Shown piece by piece: positions 54,166 to 64,000 of a DNA stretch of 64,000 nucleotides. The notes beneath the pieces are model-generated. The model saw only the letters and a program-made list of their open reading frames with translations, was not told the DNA's origin and made no database searches. The stretch is taken from contig NC_030997.1 of assembly GCF_000149955.1 (NCBI RefSeq), forward strand, positions 1,410,714-1,474,713. The letters run 5' to 3'. The position numbers were made by a program, and so were the translations under genes. Position 1 is the first letter of the stretch. Each line of letters opens with the position of its first letter. Source of the DNA: Fusarium oxysporum f. sp. lycopersici 4287 (taxonomy: Eukaryota; Ascomycota; Sordariomycetes; Hypocreales; Nectriaceae).

Positions 54166-54909
54166 ATGTCCGAATCTTCAGATCCCGCGCCGAAATACCG
54201 CATCCGGCCCGGAACCTTCTTTGATGTTCCAGCCACAACACGGATTTATGCTGCATCATTTGGCAACGAACCATTGATCGACTTCTTCTTCCCTACCCGG
54301 CGGCAAGATCCCCTGTCTTTCTATACCTGGTCTTGTTGGAGATTTCAGCGCCGGTATTGGACGCCTGGGTATTCACTGACTGTCGTGGCTGATAAGCATG
54401 ATCATCCCGTCGGCCTATCGTGGTGGAAGCGACCAACTCAGCCTCTAACACTTATTCAAAAGCTCCTCTCTCCCTGTAAGTTTGTGTAGTTGGTCTCTTT
54501 CGAATCCCTGCTAATTTTATCAGCGTTCTGGATCGGTTCAGTCGTTAACGCTTTTATCGACCTTCAAGAATATCTCTTCCCAGTCCAAGGTCTCAACAAG
54601 AACAACATGCAAACCTTTGAGCAAGCATTTTCTGCTGTTGAGCCGCATGTGCTGGACACCCCGCAAAGGCAAAAAGCGCACTACCTTTCTCTGCTGGGTG
54701 TCGACCCTGTTCTGCAAGGAGAGGGTCTTGGCAAGATGCTGCTTGAAGATGGACTTGAGAAGGTAGATGATGAGGACTCGGTGGCTTGGCTTGTTAGTCT
54801 AGCTGGTCTGGAGAAGCTTTATGCAAGATATGGGTTTGCTGAGGTGACGAAGGTGGAGGTTGAAGGGTTGCATGATTGGAAAGGTGGTATGGTAATGGTT
54901 AGAGATTGA
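54166..54909 (+). CDS. GNAT-family N-acetyltransferase
   Basis: Exons 54166-54475 and 54524-54909 with a 48-nt GTAAGT...CAG intron (CTAAT-containing branch); 231 residues. The acetyl-CoA-binding motif A is 'LGVDPVLQGEGLGKMLLED', preceded by the beta-4 strand 'HYLSLL'. 'GLEKLYARYGFAEV' is the usual GNAT motif B end. The N-terminal 'YRIRPGTFFDVPATTRIYAA' and 'GLSWWKRP' are typical of the fungal subfamily that acetylates small amines or xenobiotics. It appears intact. The substrate is unknown. Confidence 0.88.
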
Positions 54910-55398
54910 TCAGATTCTGAGAGCAGAAGCACAATGGAACGGATATCGAGGGTTCTCCCTATTTCTCGTGTATATGGAATATCTGTTATTGAGAGCAGAG
55001 AAGAGTATCAGAATGGTCTCAAGCCGAAACCAGGATCTCCCAAAACGAGGCTGGCGGGAGCCCAGGGTGCCTAACTATGCTGTGTATCTCAACTCGAAGA
55101 CACTGCATTGAATACATGTAAGTCGGTCTCATATAGGAGTGATATGTTACTGCAGTCTTGATTTGCCGAATCGGCACCGAGATGGGCTGCAGCAGCCAGT
55201 CAACATATTGTATGGCGATGACGTTTAATCCGAGATCTCCGAAGAGCGTACAATCATATTAGGCATATGACACCAGGTATTTTTCTTTTCGTCCCTGCAA
55301 CAGTTTTAGAAGTTGTATACTTACATCCTCTGCGCGATTCGATCCCACCTTCAAGTTCCTTGACCCTTCAAGACGTTAGCAAGCAATACATCACTACA
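54910..55398. other. Intergenic region
   Basis: No gene supported; leads into the amidohydrolase remnant. Confidence 0.35.
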
Positions 55399-55866
55399 AT
55401 GAGTATTACACTTGAGGAGCACTTTCTCTCTCAGGCAGCACACTCGTCAGAGGTAGCTACAGACGACCCAATCCATGGGTTTCCTAACAGTGTCATCAAC
55501 AAGCTCGTCGACCTCGACGATGAACGAATAAAGGATATGGATGAGAACAATGTAGCGATTCAAGTCCTTTCTCACACTCCCACGAATTTTCTCACAGCCG
55601 AGACTATAATAGCTTGTAACGATGAGCTTGCGGCAGCTATACGAGCGAATAAGCCTCGCTTCGCTGGCTTTGCCGGTCTTCAAATGAGTGATCCCGTCGC
55701 AACAACGCATGAGCTTGAAAGATGTATCAAAGAGCATGGGTTCGTCGAAGCGCTGATAGACAATCATTGCATCGGCAATTATTACGATGGCTCGACGTAC
55801 CAATCTATGTACATCCTGCCTGGCCCCGTCAGAAGGCATGGCGTTTCCTGTTTTTTGACCAATCAC
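55399..55866 (+). pseudogene. Amidohydrolase-2 / decarboxylase-like gene, N-terminal remnant
   Basis: ATG at 55399 begins 'MSITLEEHFLSQA', with the metal-binding E-x-H of ACMSD/resorcylate-decarboxylase-type amidohydrolases. 'RIKDMDENNVAIQVLSHTP', 'CNDELAAAIRANKPRF' and 'GALLD'-like 'EALIDNHCIGNYYDG' follow. Then some 15 codons are missing: 'YYDG' is followed directly, in another frame, by 'LDVPIYVHPAWP' (55791-55826), the next conserved block. Beyond ~55850 homology stops and the DNA becomes AT-rich. A C-terminal piece of the same family lies on the same strand at 62672-62896. Confidence 0.78.
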
Positions 55867-56444
55867 TGTCTAGTTCTTTCGCCCTATATTTTCACAAATG
55901 GAAACGCACTGCGTTTCTCGTACTGCACTAATGAAATTAGAAAACCTAAAACACAAAACGCGTCGCGGTTCCGTCGGCTGACCCTTGTCAAGTTGTTGAA
56001 CTTGACTACAGACCTAAACAACAATATTCATTACCATTGTCTAATGAAACTCACGTATTTATCATCTTTGTATAGTATCTACTCCATGTCCGCCATTCGA
56101 CCCTGTCTATTATATATATATATACTTAGTCATAATGGCCCGCTCCTCTGTTCATAAACAACATTGCCATCCCACTTTACCCTTAGCAAAGCTACAGAAG
56201 CTCGAGAGTCTCAGCCTTTATTATAATTTGCCCGTAGCAGCTATTATATATACCAAATGCAGTTTTGCTCCGAGTCTTGAACATATATCAGAGCATCCAG
56301 GCAAAAGGCATGGCATTGCTAGGTCTGCTTGGCATAGCCTTAAGCCCCTCCTATACTCGTTGAACTTTCTAGACCTAGACGGCTTATTTCTAGCTCTATA
56401 TCTGCTCCGCTCTAGGGGGCCTTCTTCTGCTCTTCCATGCCCTC
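55867..56444. other. Low-complexity relict DNA
   Basis: AT-rich at first, with an (AT)n tract near 56114-56127, then CT-rich to 56444. No gene supported. Confidence 0.4.
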
Positions 56445-58493
56445 CTAACCACCCTCCGACTCGTTCTTCTTGCCCTTCTTCCTGCCCTCAAGGGAGCCTG
56501 TGCCGCCGGTCGAGCCCTTGACACAAGACCTATTACCCCAGATGGCCTCTTTGGCCGACTTCCATATGGTTTCCGGATGATAGATGTTCTCAGCAGTATA
56601 GTAAAGACGACAGTCACCGGCCTGGTACTGGAACTGAAGAGGGAGATCATCGTCCCCCTCCTGGTAGGCATTCAGGAAGTTGACTTGTCCTGCTCCGAGT
56701 TTAATCGGAAACTCCTCTAACGGCCGAGGAGCCACCTTCATGAGTCGCTCGTTTTCTTCCTTTGTTATAAACTCCAGCTTCTCTGGCGTCTCCCGATATA
56801 CCGCTTTAGCGGCGCTCACCACCGTTGCAATATCGTCGAATGTCAAGGTCTGTGAACCACGAACACCTCCCATGATCTGCATAGGCTGTCCATTAGCATG
56901 GCCTCCAAAGGGCAATGCCCGAACACCGCCGATATTTGTCATCAAGTTGACAAAAATAGAGCAGGTCAAAGCGCACAATCCGTCGCCAATGATGAGAATG
57001 TTCCCCGCCTTAAATGGCTGCGTCCTGTTGAGGGGTCGGCCAGCGTACCCACGAATAGGAGTGTCGCTGTTGCCAGATGCCTCGGTGAAATTGAAGCTGG
57101 CGAAGAGTGAGCTGACCGGGGTGCCCAACTCCATGGTGTTGCCAAGAAAATCTTCATATGACTCGAAGCCGGCCTCCTGGTCTGGGGTCACCGCTTCGGA
57201 GTATGCCATAAAGTCGACGTTGTTAGGGACGTTCTCCAAGGCTGTCGATCTGTTGACGGCTGAAAAGATCTTAACGAGACCCTCAGAGACCTCGTGACGT
57301 CGGAATCTGTTGGCCGAATAGGGGAATTCTGAAGGGAAGAACAGCTTGAAAAGGTTAAAGGCTCTGTCAACATCCCCACCCGGGTTGCCGGAGACGTCGA
57401 TGATTAGGTTCGTACGGCCATCTGCCAGGGCCTTTGATACAATCTTAGTTGCGTAATGGCCAAATGTAAGCGACTGATTCGGGGGCAGTCCATCTCCATC
57501 AAATGAAGGGATCATCATGACTACAGTATCATCGTCCAGATAATAACCGTTCATTTGGTTGTAGGGGTCGCGGATCAGTGGTTCGGGGTAACCGACAGGG
57601 CCTGACTTCAGAGGAGGCTCAACATCCGGTTCCGAGGTGCTCGAGTTGTCTGATGAATTTGATTGTGTTGGTCGACAGTACATATCAAAGACGTCCTTGC
57701 CGTTCCTAGCCTCGAAGCCAGGGTCGTTAAGTTCGGCCATGTTCTTCACCTCAAAGGTAGACCCATTGCGGAACTCGAGCGTAGTGATATTAGAGCCAGG
57801 ATACACATTACGTCCATCAAGAACACCACCGGGATTGCCAGAGAAGGAAAAGAAAAGCGTATTGTATCGCGCATCAGAATCTTGACTCAGCACTTGATCT
57901 TCGATCTCCTTCAGGTACGAGCTAGCATCTCGTCCATCGATTGACACGATGGGAGAGACTTCAGCTTCCGCTCTGTTCAGAAGCCCGGCGTCCGTAAGCG
58001 TGTATAGTTCAGGTGCCTCAATGCCGTCCGTCGAGACAGACACCAAAGCCGTGTTGCGCATAAAAGTGAAGGGAGTAAAGGAGCATAGTTCCACGTAGAA
58101 GTGGCCATCATTGGCGCTGTTGATAAGGGCCTTGATTGCCTGATCAAACTGCCACTGGCTTGAGTATTTGGCGTTGCGGATCATCTCAAGGCCGTCCAGG
58201 ATGTCAGTAGGCGAGGACATGTAGGCATCAGGAGGGTTTTTGAGAGTCTCGAGGGTGGACTGCCACTGGACGTATTTACCAAGTTCTTCGAGAAAGGGAT
58301 CGGCAAGTTCAGGGTAGAAAGGCATGGACTGGAGACAATCCTCGGCGAGTTGGCCAGGAAATTGCACGGATGCGGAGTTGTTGTACTGTTGATGTTCGCG
58401 AATTTGTTTTGTGATAAGAGCACAGGGCTCAGGGGAAGATGAAGCTGCCACGAGCATTATACCCAGAAACAGAAAAGAGAGAAGTGGTAACAT
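56445..58493 (-). CDS. Secreted S41-peptidase-like protein with altered active site
   Basis: Intronless, 682 residues from the ATG at 58493, where the signal peptide 'MLPLLSFLFLGIMLVAASS' begins; an open upstream extension to 58586 would bury it. Many N-x-S/T sites and the landmarks 'ALINSANDGHFYV', 'VSPIVSIDGRDASSYL', 'LIIDVSGNPGGDVDRAFNLF' and 'ALPFGGHANGQPMQ' place it in the fungal S41/CPAF-like family (relatives include UstP-type processing peptidases). The segment expected to hold the nucleophile reads 'GDGLCALTCSIF', whereas the family, from memory, has C-x-S-T-C. The position is Leu509 (codon 56969-56967, TTG; one C-to-T from TCG Ser). Probably inactive unless another serine serves. 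Confidence 0.85.
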   Translation of the reverse strand: MLPLLSFLFLGIMLVAASSSPEPCALITKQIREHQQYNNSASVQFPGQLAEDCLQSMPFYPELADPFLEELGKYVQWQSTLETLKNPPDAYMSSPTDILDGLEMIRNAKYSSQWQFDQAIKALINSANDGHFYVELCSFTPFTFMRNTALVSVSTDGIEAPELYTLTDAGLLNRAEAEVSPIVSIDGRDASSYLKEIEDQVLSQDSDARYNTLFFSFSGNPGGVLDGRNVYPGSNITTLEFRNGSTFEVKNMAELNDPGFEARNGKDVFDMYCRPTQSNSSDNSSTSEPDVEPPLKSGPVGYPEPLIRDPYNQMNGYYLDDDTVVMMIPSFDGDGLPPNQSLTFGHYATKIVSKALADGRTNLIIDVSGNPGGDVDRAFNLFKLFFPSEFPYSANRFRRHEVSEGLVKIFSAVNRSTALENVPNNVDFMAYSEAVTPDQEAGFESYEDFLGNTMELGTPVSSLFASFNFTEASGNSDTPIRGYAGRPLNRTQPFKAGNILIIGDGLCALTCSIFVNLMTNIGGVRALPFGGHANGQPMQIMGGVRGSQTLTFDDIATVVSAAKAVYRETPEKLEFITKEENERLMKVAPRPLEEFPIKLGAGQVNFLNAYQEGDDDLPLQFQYQAGDCRLYYTAENIYHPETIWKSAKEAIWGNRSCVKGSTGGTGSLEGRKKGKKNESEGG

Positions 58494-61149
58494 AGCGAAA
58501 GAGAGTTCTGGCGACGATGAAAATCTGATTTGGCTGTGTAATCGACTTCGGATGTTTATGCAGAGGGAGTAACGAGAGGGCAACACTTCGAGATGGCAAG
58601 CGACTTTAATACTCTCGTTTATCAGGCAAATTGACCAAGACTATTAGAGTCGCTAAGTTAAAGATTGGTTTCAACCAAGCCCGATAGCCTCATCGTGTCA
58701 AGATTACGATGCTAGTGGCACTGTCAAGATGCTGATCGACTGAATCAGTTCCACCTCACCCGACATGAATACTAAAATTATTTTTGCTCAGGTCCTAGAC
58801 CACAGGGCATTATTGCAGCTGATGTCAGATTGGGTCCGATTGTGACCAAGAATTGAGTTATATGCCACCCTACAATGGCCGATTCTGTGACTAAGATCGA
58901 TCCTAGCTCAAGGACACCAAGCACTGTTCTCGCAAGATTTGTCCGACAGATAGACTCTATCAGCCTTGCAGGGGATAACATGTTCTGTCCTACGGGTTGG
59001 TTCTTCTATCGCATATCAACTGCGCCTCTAAATTCGACTGGGGGCACAATCACTGCTGCAGCTCCCGTTGGGAAGCTCACTTGAGTTAGTGCCAAGATAT
59101 GGCAGGTTGGTGCCACATACACCGGTGGTAGATTCGACGCTTAGCCGTCATCGCGCAACAACCACCACAGCCACAGCCATAAGCGCGTCGCATCTAATAT
59201 AACCGCAATCACAGTCAGAATTATCCTTAAAATATCTAGTATAGATAAAGACTTAAACTAGTGGCTTTTAACAAGCAGATAGGTTTCGATGCATACTTGT
59301 TATCACAAGTGTGCAGTATTTTGTGCAGGTCATTTACTTTTCCAACGCGCCACCGCACTACACATCTGACCCCGTTCTAAAAATATCTAGGGGCGTTAGT
59401 GCAATACATAACGACTTGTGATTTGGTTATTTGGTATTCCCTAACAGCAAGATATGCTGTATTGGATGTCACTTCCCAAAATACAGCTCAACGAAGAGCA
59501 TGGTTCTCAGCATTGAACTTGGCCTAGGATAGATTACATCAACTCTCTTCCTCTGAAACCATTAGCCCGACTGAACGATCCAGACAATGCACCGTCATTG
59601 CGTTTCTCGCCTATCAAGCTGATGGGAACAATCTACATGCTATGAAGGACTAAGCAATAGCAGTGGCTGTGGCTAGTTAGATACAACCGGGGTTTATCCG
59701 AGGCATATGATAGCAGTCACCCGGTTACTTCATTGCCCCAGTAAGTGGAAATGGAAAACGCCGTTCTGTGGGAGAATCGAAAGGATAGTATATGAAGAGG
59801 AGACACACAGATGACTCAGCCCATCAAATTCAGGCCGGTATAAGTACGTAAGCCTCCTAGTTACCGGTAATAGCTAAATAAGAATCCTCACCTTGGTTCG
59901 TAAGAGTAAGTCTAATTCATAAGGTATCAGTTTAATTGCACATACCGCGTCACACTGCCAGTATAAGACCACCCAATATGCTCTACTAAGATAATCACGT
60001 CCGTGAGTTATCCCAGCTTTCTTTCCAGTGGAGGCTAGCACAAATTGAATATATTTCAGCTCCAGCCGCTGACGGTTAAGTCGATTCTATTCATTGTACT
60101 ATCATCAAGGATTCACCGAGAACAAGTTGAGAGATTCAGCACGGCAGAAGAGGGGGGTATCAAAGTTGCTAACAAAAGGGAAGAGTTGAACGCATAAGCG
60201 GAGAGTATGGATTAGACTAAGCACTTGGGGTTATTTATGGCGAAGAAAGACTTGCACCCTGTAAAAGCCCTTATTCAGGTAGACAAGCCCATGCTGCAAG
60301 TGATATGTCAGACATTCGAGAGACTAGCCGACCGAGAACAGGCAGCAGGTGGAAAGTCAGGAGGACAGCGGTCGGCCGCTGCATATTAGCCGACAGTGCG
60401 GCAACGAAAAGGTAGGCGACTGTGTTCTGACATCTCGTAGGGCTGCTGAACCGCCTTTTCAAGCAGAATTTTGGTGCCAATGCTAAGATACAACAACGGT
60501 TCGCCATGATACCTAGTGCGGTGTTGGAGCTTGACATAGGCTAATCATAGTGATTCAATTATTCGGGGGGTGACGTGGACGTATCTGAATCCCGTTATAA
60601 GAAGGCGCCGCGGCTTGAGATCTAGAACGTTGGTCCCTATTTTTAGGGTTTTCAATACTGAGCCACATCGATGCTATACAGCCCTACCGAGTATTGAAAG
60701 GGTGTACCGCCAAGCCACCAGGCTATTAAAAGCAGGGTAAAGCCGCAGAAGGGTTGAGCCTCACCAGGCTATTCCATGAAGAGCATAGCTTAATTGAAAT
60801 ATATGTCTCTTCTATCAAGAATCCGGGCTAACTAGTATGTCTGAGGCATCTCGTCAATGTCATCCTCTCTTTCTGATAGGCTAGGACACAGCCGCACAGA
60901 TCTCATATAGTCGGATCGTGGAGCCTCCGGGTCTAGTTGTCATATTGTTGCGAGAGGTGTAAGTGACGTTCTTGAGATAAAAATACTCAAGTCACATTTA
61001 TTCGTGAATTCAGAAGTGTATATAATGATCATCAAGGTCCTAGCAAAAGTCCCAATTCTCACCAGCATCACTACTATCAATCACTTACTTAACAATCAAA
61101 CAACTCAACCACATCTATCTTCACTTATCAGCTTAAGCATCTCTATAAA
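58494..61149. other. Long gene-poor region
   Basis: About 2.65 kb with no supported gene; small frames at 58778-59084 and 60271-60537 have no family features. Many TA-rich stretches around 59200-60000 look like degraded repeats, but I found no terminal repeats or coding relics. The last part is the leader of the secreted protein at 61150. Confidence 0.45.
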
Positions 61150-61743
61150 ATGCATTTCACCACCGCTGCCCTTTCCGCCCTCCTCGCCTCCGCTGTCTCG
61201 GCCGTTCCCCTCAACTCCACTCCTTACGACAACCCAGACAGCAACATCTTCCCAAGCTTTCACCGCTACTCAGACTGGGCGATCTGCAAGGGAAAGATCA
61301 CCAAGGACCGCTTCCCCAACCTTCAGGCTCCCAACCGTGAGGGCGGCTGCATCCGGTACTATCAGGGTATCGACATGACAGGCGTCGTCACAGAACAACA
61401 CTTCTTCTTCAAGGACGGCTTCAAGACCGCTTGCGACTGCGCCGCCAAGTGTTTAGAGGAACCCAATAAGTGCACGAACTGGGTGTGGAAGCATACCTTT
61501 ATGCCGGAGGATGGTGGCAAGCGGTCGTGCACTCTGTATAGCAGTCCGAACCTGCCGACTGACGTGACGCTTAAGTACGACTTGGCGAACAGCAAGGGCT
61601 TCAACCTGCTGCAGGCTACGAATAACCCGCAAGCTGGAGCCCCTGCGCCTTTGACTTTCCTGGACGCGGCTGGAACGATCCCCGACAAGTTTGGCGTGTC
61701 TGGCTTCATGGTCCAGGACCAGAACGGCAGACAGTTCTGTTAA
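61150..61743 (+). CDS. Cysteine-rich secreted protein, PAN-like cysteine pattern
   Basis: Intronless, 197 residues. Signal peptide 'MHFTTAALSALLASAVSA' (1-18). The mature part has eight cysteines, including the last residue. The arrangement 'ACDCAAKCLEEPNKCTNWVW' followed by 'RSCTLYSS' resembles PAN/apple-type modules, in which nearby cysteines pair and a Trp follows. Pro/Ala-rich 'NNPQAGAPAPLTF' joins a short C-terminal segment ending 'DQNGRQFC'. No catalytic motif. Candidate apoplastic effector or wall-binding protein. It lies alone in gene-poor DNA inside the interval between the two amidohydrolase remnants. Confidence 0.82.
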   Translation: MHFTTAALSALLASAVSAVPLNSTPYDNPDSNIFPSFHRYSDWAICKGKITKDRFPNLQAPNREGGCIRYYQGIDMTGVVTEQHFFFKDGFKTACDCAAKCLEEPNKCTNWVWKHTFMPEDGGKRSCTLYSSPNLPTDVTLKYDLANSKGFNLLQATNNPQAGAPAPLTFLDAAGTIPDKFGVSGFMVQDQNGRQFC

Positions 61744-62671
61744 TGGGCTTGTTGTCCATGGGATTGTACCGGTCTTCCGATTGGCTTAAAGAGGGGGCTT
61801 AGATTGGTACGATGTATCGCTTTTGATTTCAGTTGTTTTCTGACTGTTTAACTTTCATTCCTTTATACTTTGTCATCATACTGTCACTCCTTGATAACCA
61901 CCCTCAGTTTACGAATAAGGGTAGTAAGTGCGTTTTAGAAATGGGGTTTAGGCGATATATAGGCTCCACAAGGAAAAAACGGACAATACCGGTATAGAAT
62001 GCAAATAGAGAGCCAGTAGAGCTTATAGATGAATATATAGTGGTATTGTCTATTTGGCGGTTTTGATGAAGTTAAGCATTATATTGCGTATTATGGTTAA
62101 AAGTCGATCGTATTGACAAAAGCTAACCTTGATGTCCAAATAGCTTCCGGAGTTTCAGATAGTCAATCAGGTCAAGAATGATGTGTTTGAGGACTAGGAT
62201 CTCCTGGGATAGAGGTATGACTATGGTTATTAGAGGCTTTAACTTATCGAAAGCTGATTATATATATAATGAAGATTGTCTCGCTGAGGGCTTCGCAATA
62301 CGATTGGAAGACCCGACAGAATGGGGACAAGCGGCCATAAACATAGGCCACGAAAAGCAAGAACAGTTCGTCAACAGATCCCGCACAGCAGCCCTAAGTT
62401 ATGAGACAGACAATTGGATATATCTGGATCCGAAGAATGTGAAGACTACAATACCATCGAAGAATCTGGACTGGCTACATGCGAAATGCTAAATGTCACG
62501 TGATCCAGGAAGAACCCTGGACGTTCTCTTTGACTGCCCGCTCATTCTTTCTTCCATTCTCTTTACTTTTCTTCTTTTGCAGTGACGAGGCTGTTGCAGA
62601 AAGGTTGAGCATTAGGGCAAAGCTCAGCACGGCCTAAACGGCACCTTTGGGAAAACTATTTAGACCGCTTC
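61744..62671. other. Relict intergenic DNA
   Basis: AT-rich with TA repeats near 62030 and 62260. A 104-codon + frame at 62178-62492 ('EDPTEWGQAAINIGHEKQE') has an ATG but no recognisable family and mixed composition; I cannot support it as a gene. Confidence 0.4.
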
Positions 62672-62896
62672 ATGAACCGACGTCAATATCTTCAAATGTG
62701 GCAGTCAGACAAAACCTCGGCGACTGCACTTGGCGCCCTTGCATTTGGATGGCATGCCAGTATTGCGAACACCATCTTGCGGCTAATGGCGAGCAATACA
62801 TTCGACCGTCATCCTAAACTCAAAATCATCATTGGTCATTCTGGAGAGCTCATACCATACATGTTCGCTAGGAGGCTATTATTTCATCAAGTTTAA
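62672..62896 (+). pseudogene. Amidohydrolase-2 C-terminal remnant
   Basis: In one frame: 'GALAFGWHASIANTILRLMA', then 'NTFDRHPKLKIIIGHSGELI' and 'PYMFARR', before TAA at 62894-62896. In amidohydrolase-2 enzymes the block with 'FDRxPxLxIIIGHxGE' carries the metal-binding His near the C-terminus, so this is the second half of such a gene. It has no start or N-terminal half of its own. It is co-oriented with the N-terminal remnant at 55399-55866, and together they cover complementary parts of one protein. Confidence 0.72.
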
Positions 62897-63284
62897 GGAA
62901 ATGGTACAGTTTCGTACACTTTTCACAAATATTAGAAAAATGTTGGTTGTGAGAGAGAAGCGCCGCGAGCGCTAGCATGTGATTCTTTCCGCGAACCGAC
63001 ACTGGGCGTATCAGCGCCGACAACTTACTTGTTAATGTCATCTTCTTCCTGGCATTATCTATATTACCCAAGATTTAGAATGCTGACATAGCATCATCAA
63101 TGCCTCACTAGTCCTTAGCAATCAGCGCGCATCATTAGAGCGTCACGGTGTACCATTTGAGGCTACCTCAGCGCTAATCCGATTTAAAACACAGCCACGT
63201 CATCCAATCAATTGCCAACTTTAAATACAGCACAGCGCCCTTTTCTTGTTTATCCAGGATCAGCAGCCCATCTCCACCGTAACA
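62897..63284. other. Intergenic region
   Basis: No gene seen; promoter of the terminal membrane-protein gene. Confidence 0.4.
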
Positions 63285-64000
63285 ATGCCAAGAGCTCACG
63301 ACCATTTCCACGGTCGTCATTACCACGCTGAGCGCGCAACAGGCCCTGTCAAGTCGCTCAATCCAACGAAGCGATATCTAATCGCCGACAAGAAGCCACT
63401 CCATGCTGAGTCTGACGCTGGAAAGGAGTCGCGACCGAGCGCTGAGAGTCCTGGGGTTGCTTATGTCTGGAGGAGTCGCGATAACAGAAAAGGACGACAT
63501 GCGCTGGTCATTAGCGTCGATCCAAGAAAGCATGATGCAACAAAAGCTCCAAGGCCGTCGAACTCGTATCACCAGACTCTCCGCGGTATCTTGAAGATGT
63601 TTGTCAGATACCCAGTCTGGGATGTATCGTACGATGTCGCCATCGTCTTCACAATAGGTACTCACCACCTCATCACACAAAGCAACAGCTAATTATTGAA
63701 AGGATCGATTATCTGGGTAATTAATGGCTTTTTCTCATGGCTCCCCGTTCTCAACCCCTCAACGAAATTCTCTGACTGGGCCGGCGGATTGACAGCTTTC
63801 ATCGGCGCTACGGTCTTCGAATTTGGCTCAATCCTACTCATGCTTGAAGCCGTCAACGAGAATCGGGCGGATTGTTTTGGTTGGGCTGTCGAGGAAAGTG
63901 TAGATGGGATGCTTCATCTCACTCATGCGGATAACTGCAAGCATGCACACGCGCAAAAGGGGACTTTTGTAAAGCAAAGCTCTAAAACACTGGATAATAA
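63285..64000 (+). CDS. Integral membrane protein, 3'-partial
   Basis: Exon 63285-63657, then a 45-nt GTACTC...AAG intron (63658-63702), then an exon open to the window end. The N-terminus is His-rich and basic ('HDHFHGRHYHAERATG'). After residue ~110 comes 'RYPVWDVSYDVAIVFTIGSI' and 'WVINGFFSWLPVLNPSTKF', 'GGLTAFIGATVFEFGSILLM', then 'NRADCFGWAVEE' and a His-containing loop. This is the N-terminal part of a conserved fungal multi-pass membrane protein of unknown function. No lesion is seen in the visible part. Confidence 0.78.

Noticed and set aside
62178..62492. 104-codon + frame
   Set aside because: AT-rich relict surroundings, no recognisable domain, no promoter or intron signals.
1..64000. 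tRNA, rRNA, telomere repeats or a biosynthetic core gene (PKS/NRPS/terpene synthase)
   Set aside because: Looked for on both strands; no tRNA-like T-loop pair, TTAGGG arrays or megasynthase motifs were seen.

Overview
This window is genomic DNA of a filamentous ascomycete, most likely a Fusarium-like Sordariomycete. The evidence is short spliceosomal introns (mostly 45-58 nt), fungus-specific families (HET, NACHT-ankyrin STAND proteins, Zn2Cys6 regulators, rhodopsin-domain membrane proteins, DUF3468-type regulators) and a Hop-like Mutator transposon of the type known from Fusarium oxysporum. The genus is an inference. The content (allorecognition or immune genes, transporters, detoxification enzymes, secreted proteins, a transposon and many freshly broken genes) looks like an accessory or subtelomeric segment rather than a core housekeeping region.

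Layout. 0-4 kb: the end of a HET-domain gene, a membrane protein carrying a chance FLAG-like sequence, and a secreted alpha/beta hydrolase. 4.3-11 kb: an aldo/keto reductase, a secreted metallo-beta-lactamase-fold hydrolase, a Zn2Cys6 regulator and a short-chain dehydrogenase, all on the + strand. Three exact TCCGCGGA palindromes lie in the regulator and dehydrogenase promoters. With the neighbouring MCT-type and sugar-type MFS transporters (14-19 kb) this resembles a small catabolic or detoxification cluster. 11.3-12.8 kb: a STAND-N/ubiquitin-like protein. 19-25.5 kb: a 2087-residue NACHT-ankyrin NLR, head to head with a protein-arginine deiminase gene (26.2-28.1 kb) that has one early stop codon. 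28-34.5 kb: a decayed EcKL-like kinase, a GrpB protein, an ankyrin protein and two SDRs. 35-37.9 kb: a complete Hop-like MULE with 102-bp inverted repeats, a 9-bp target duplication and one nonsense codon in its transposase. 38-44 kb: a frameshifted regulator-like gene, an RBR ubiquitin ligase and a DEDDh exonuclease gene with one in-frame stop. 44-46 kb: AT-rich relict DNA. 46-55 kb: a small secreted protein, an FAD monooxygenase, a rhodopsin-domain membrane protein, two hydrolases (one frameshifted), an atypical thioredoxin and a GNAT acetyltransferase. 55.4-62.9 kb: two remnants of an amidohydrolase, about 6.8 kb apart, flanking an S41-type protein that has lost its presumed catalytic serine and a cysteine-rich secreted protein. 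The window ends inside a membrane-protein gene.

Two themes stand out. One is a putative regulon built around the Zn2Cys6 gene at 8-9.7 kb. The other is an unusual number of genes broken by only one lesion each (26419, 29173, 35766, 38941, 43379, 52941, 56967), beside allorecognition-type genes. All reading frames, splice sites and lesions were read by eye. Family names come from motif recognition, not from database searches.
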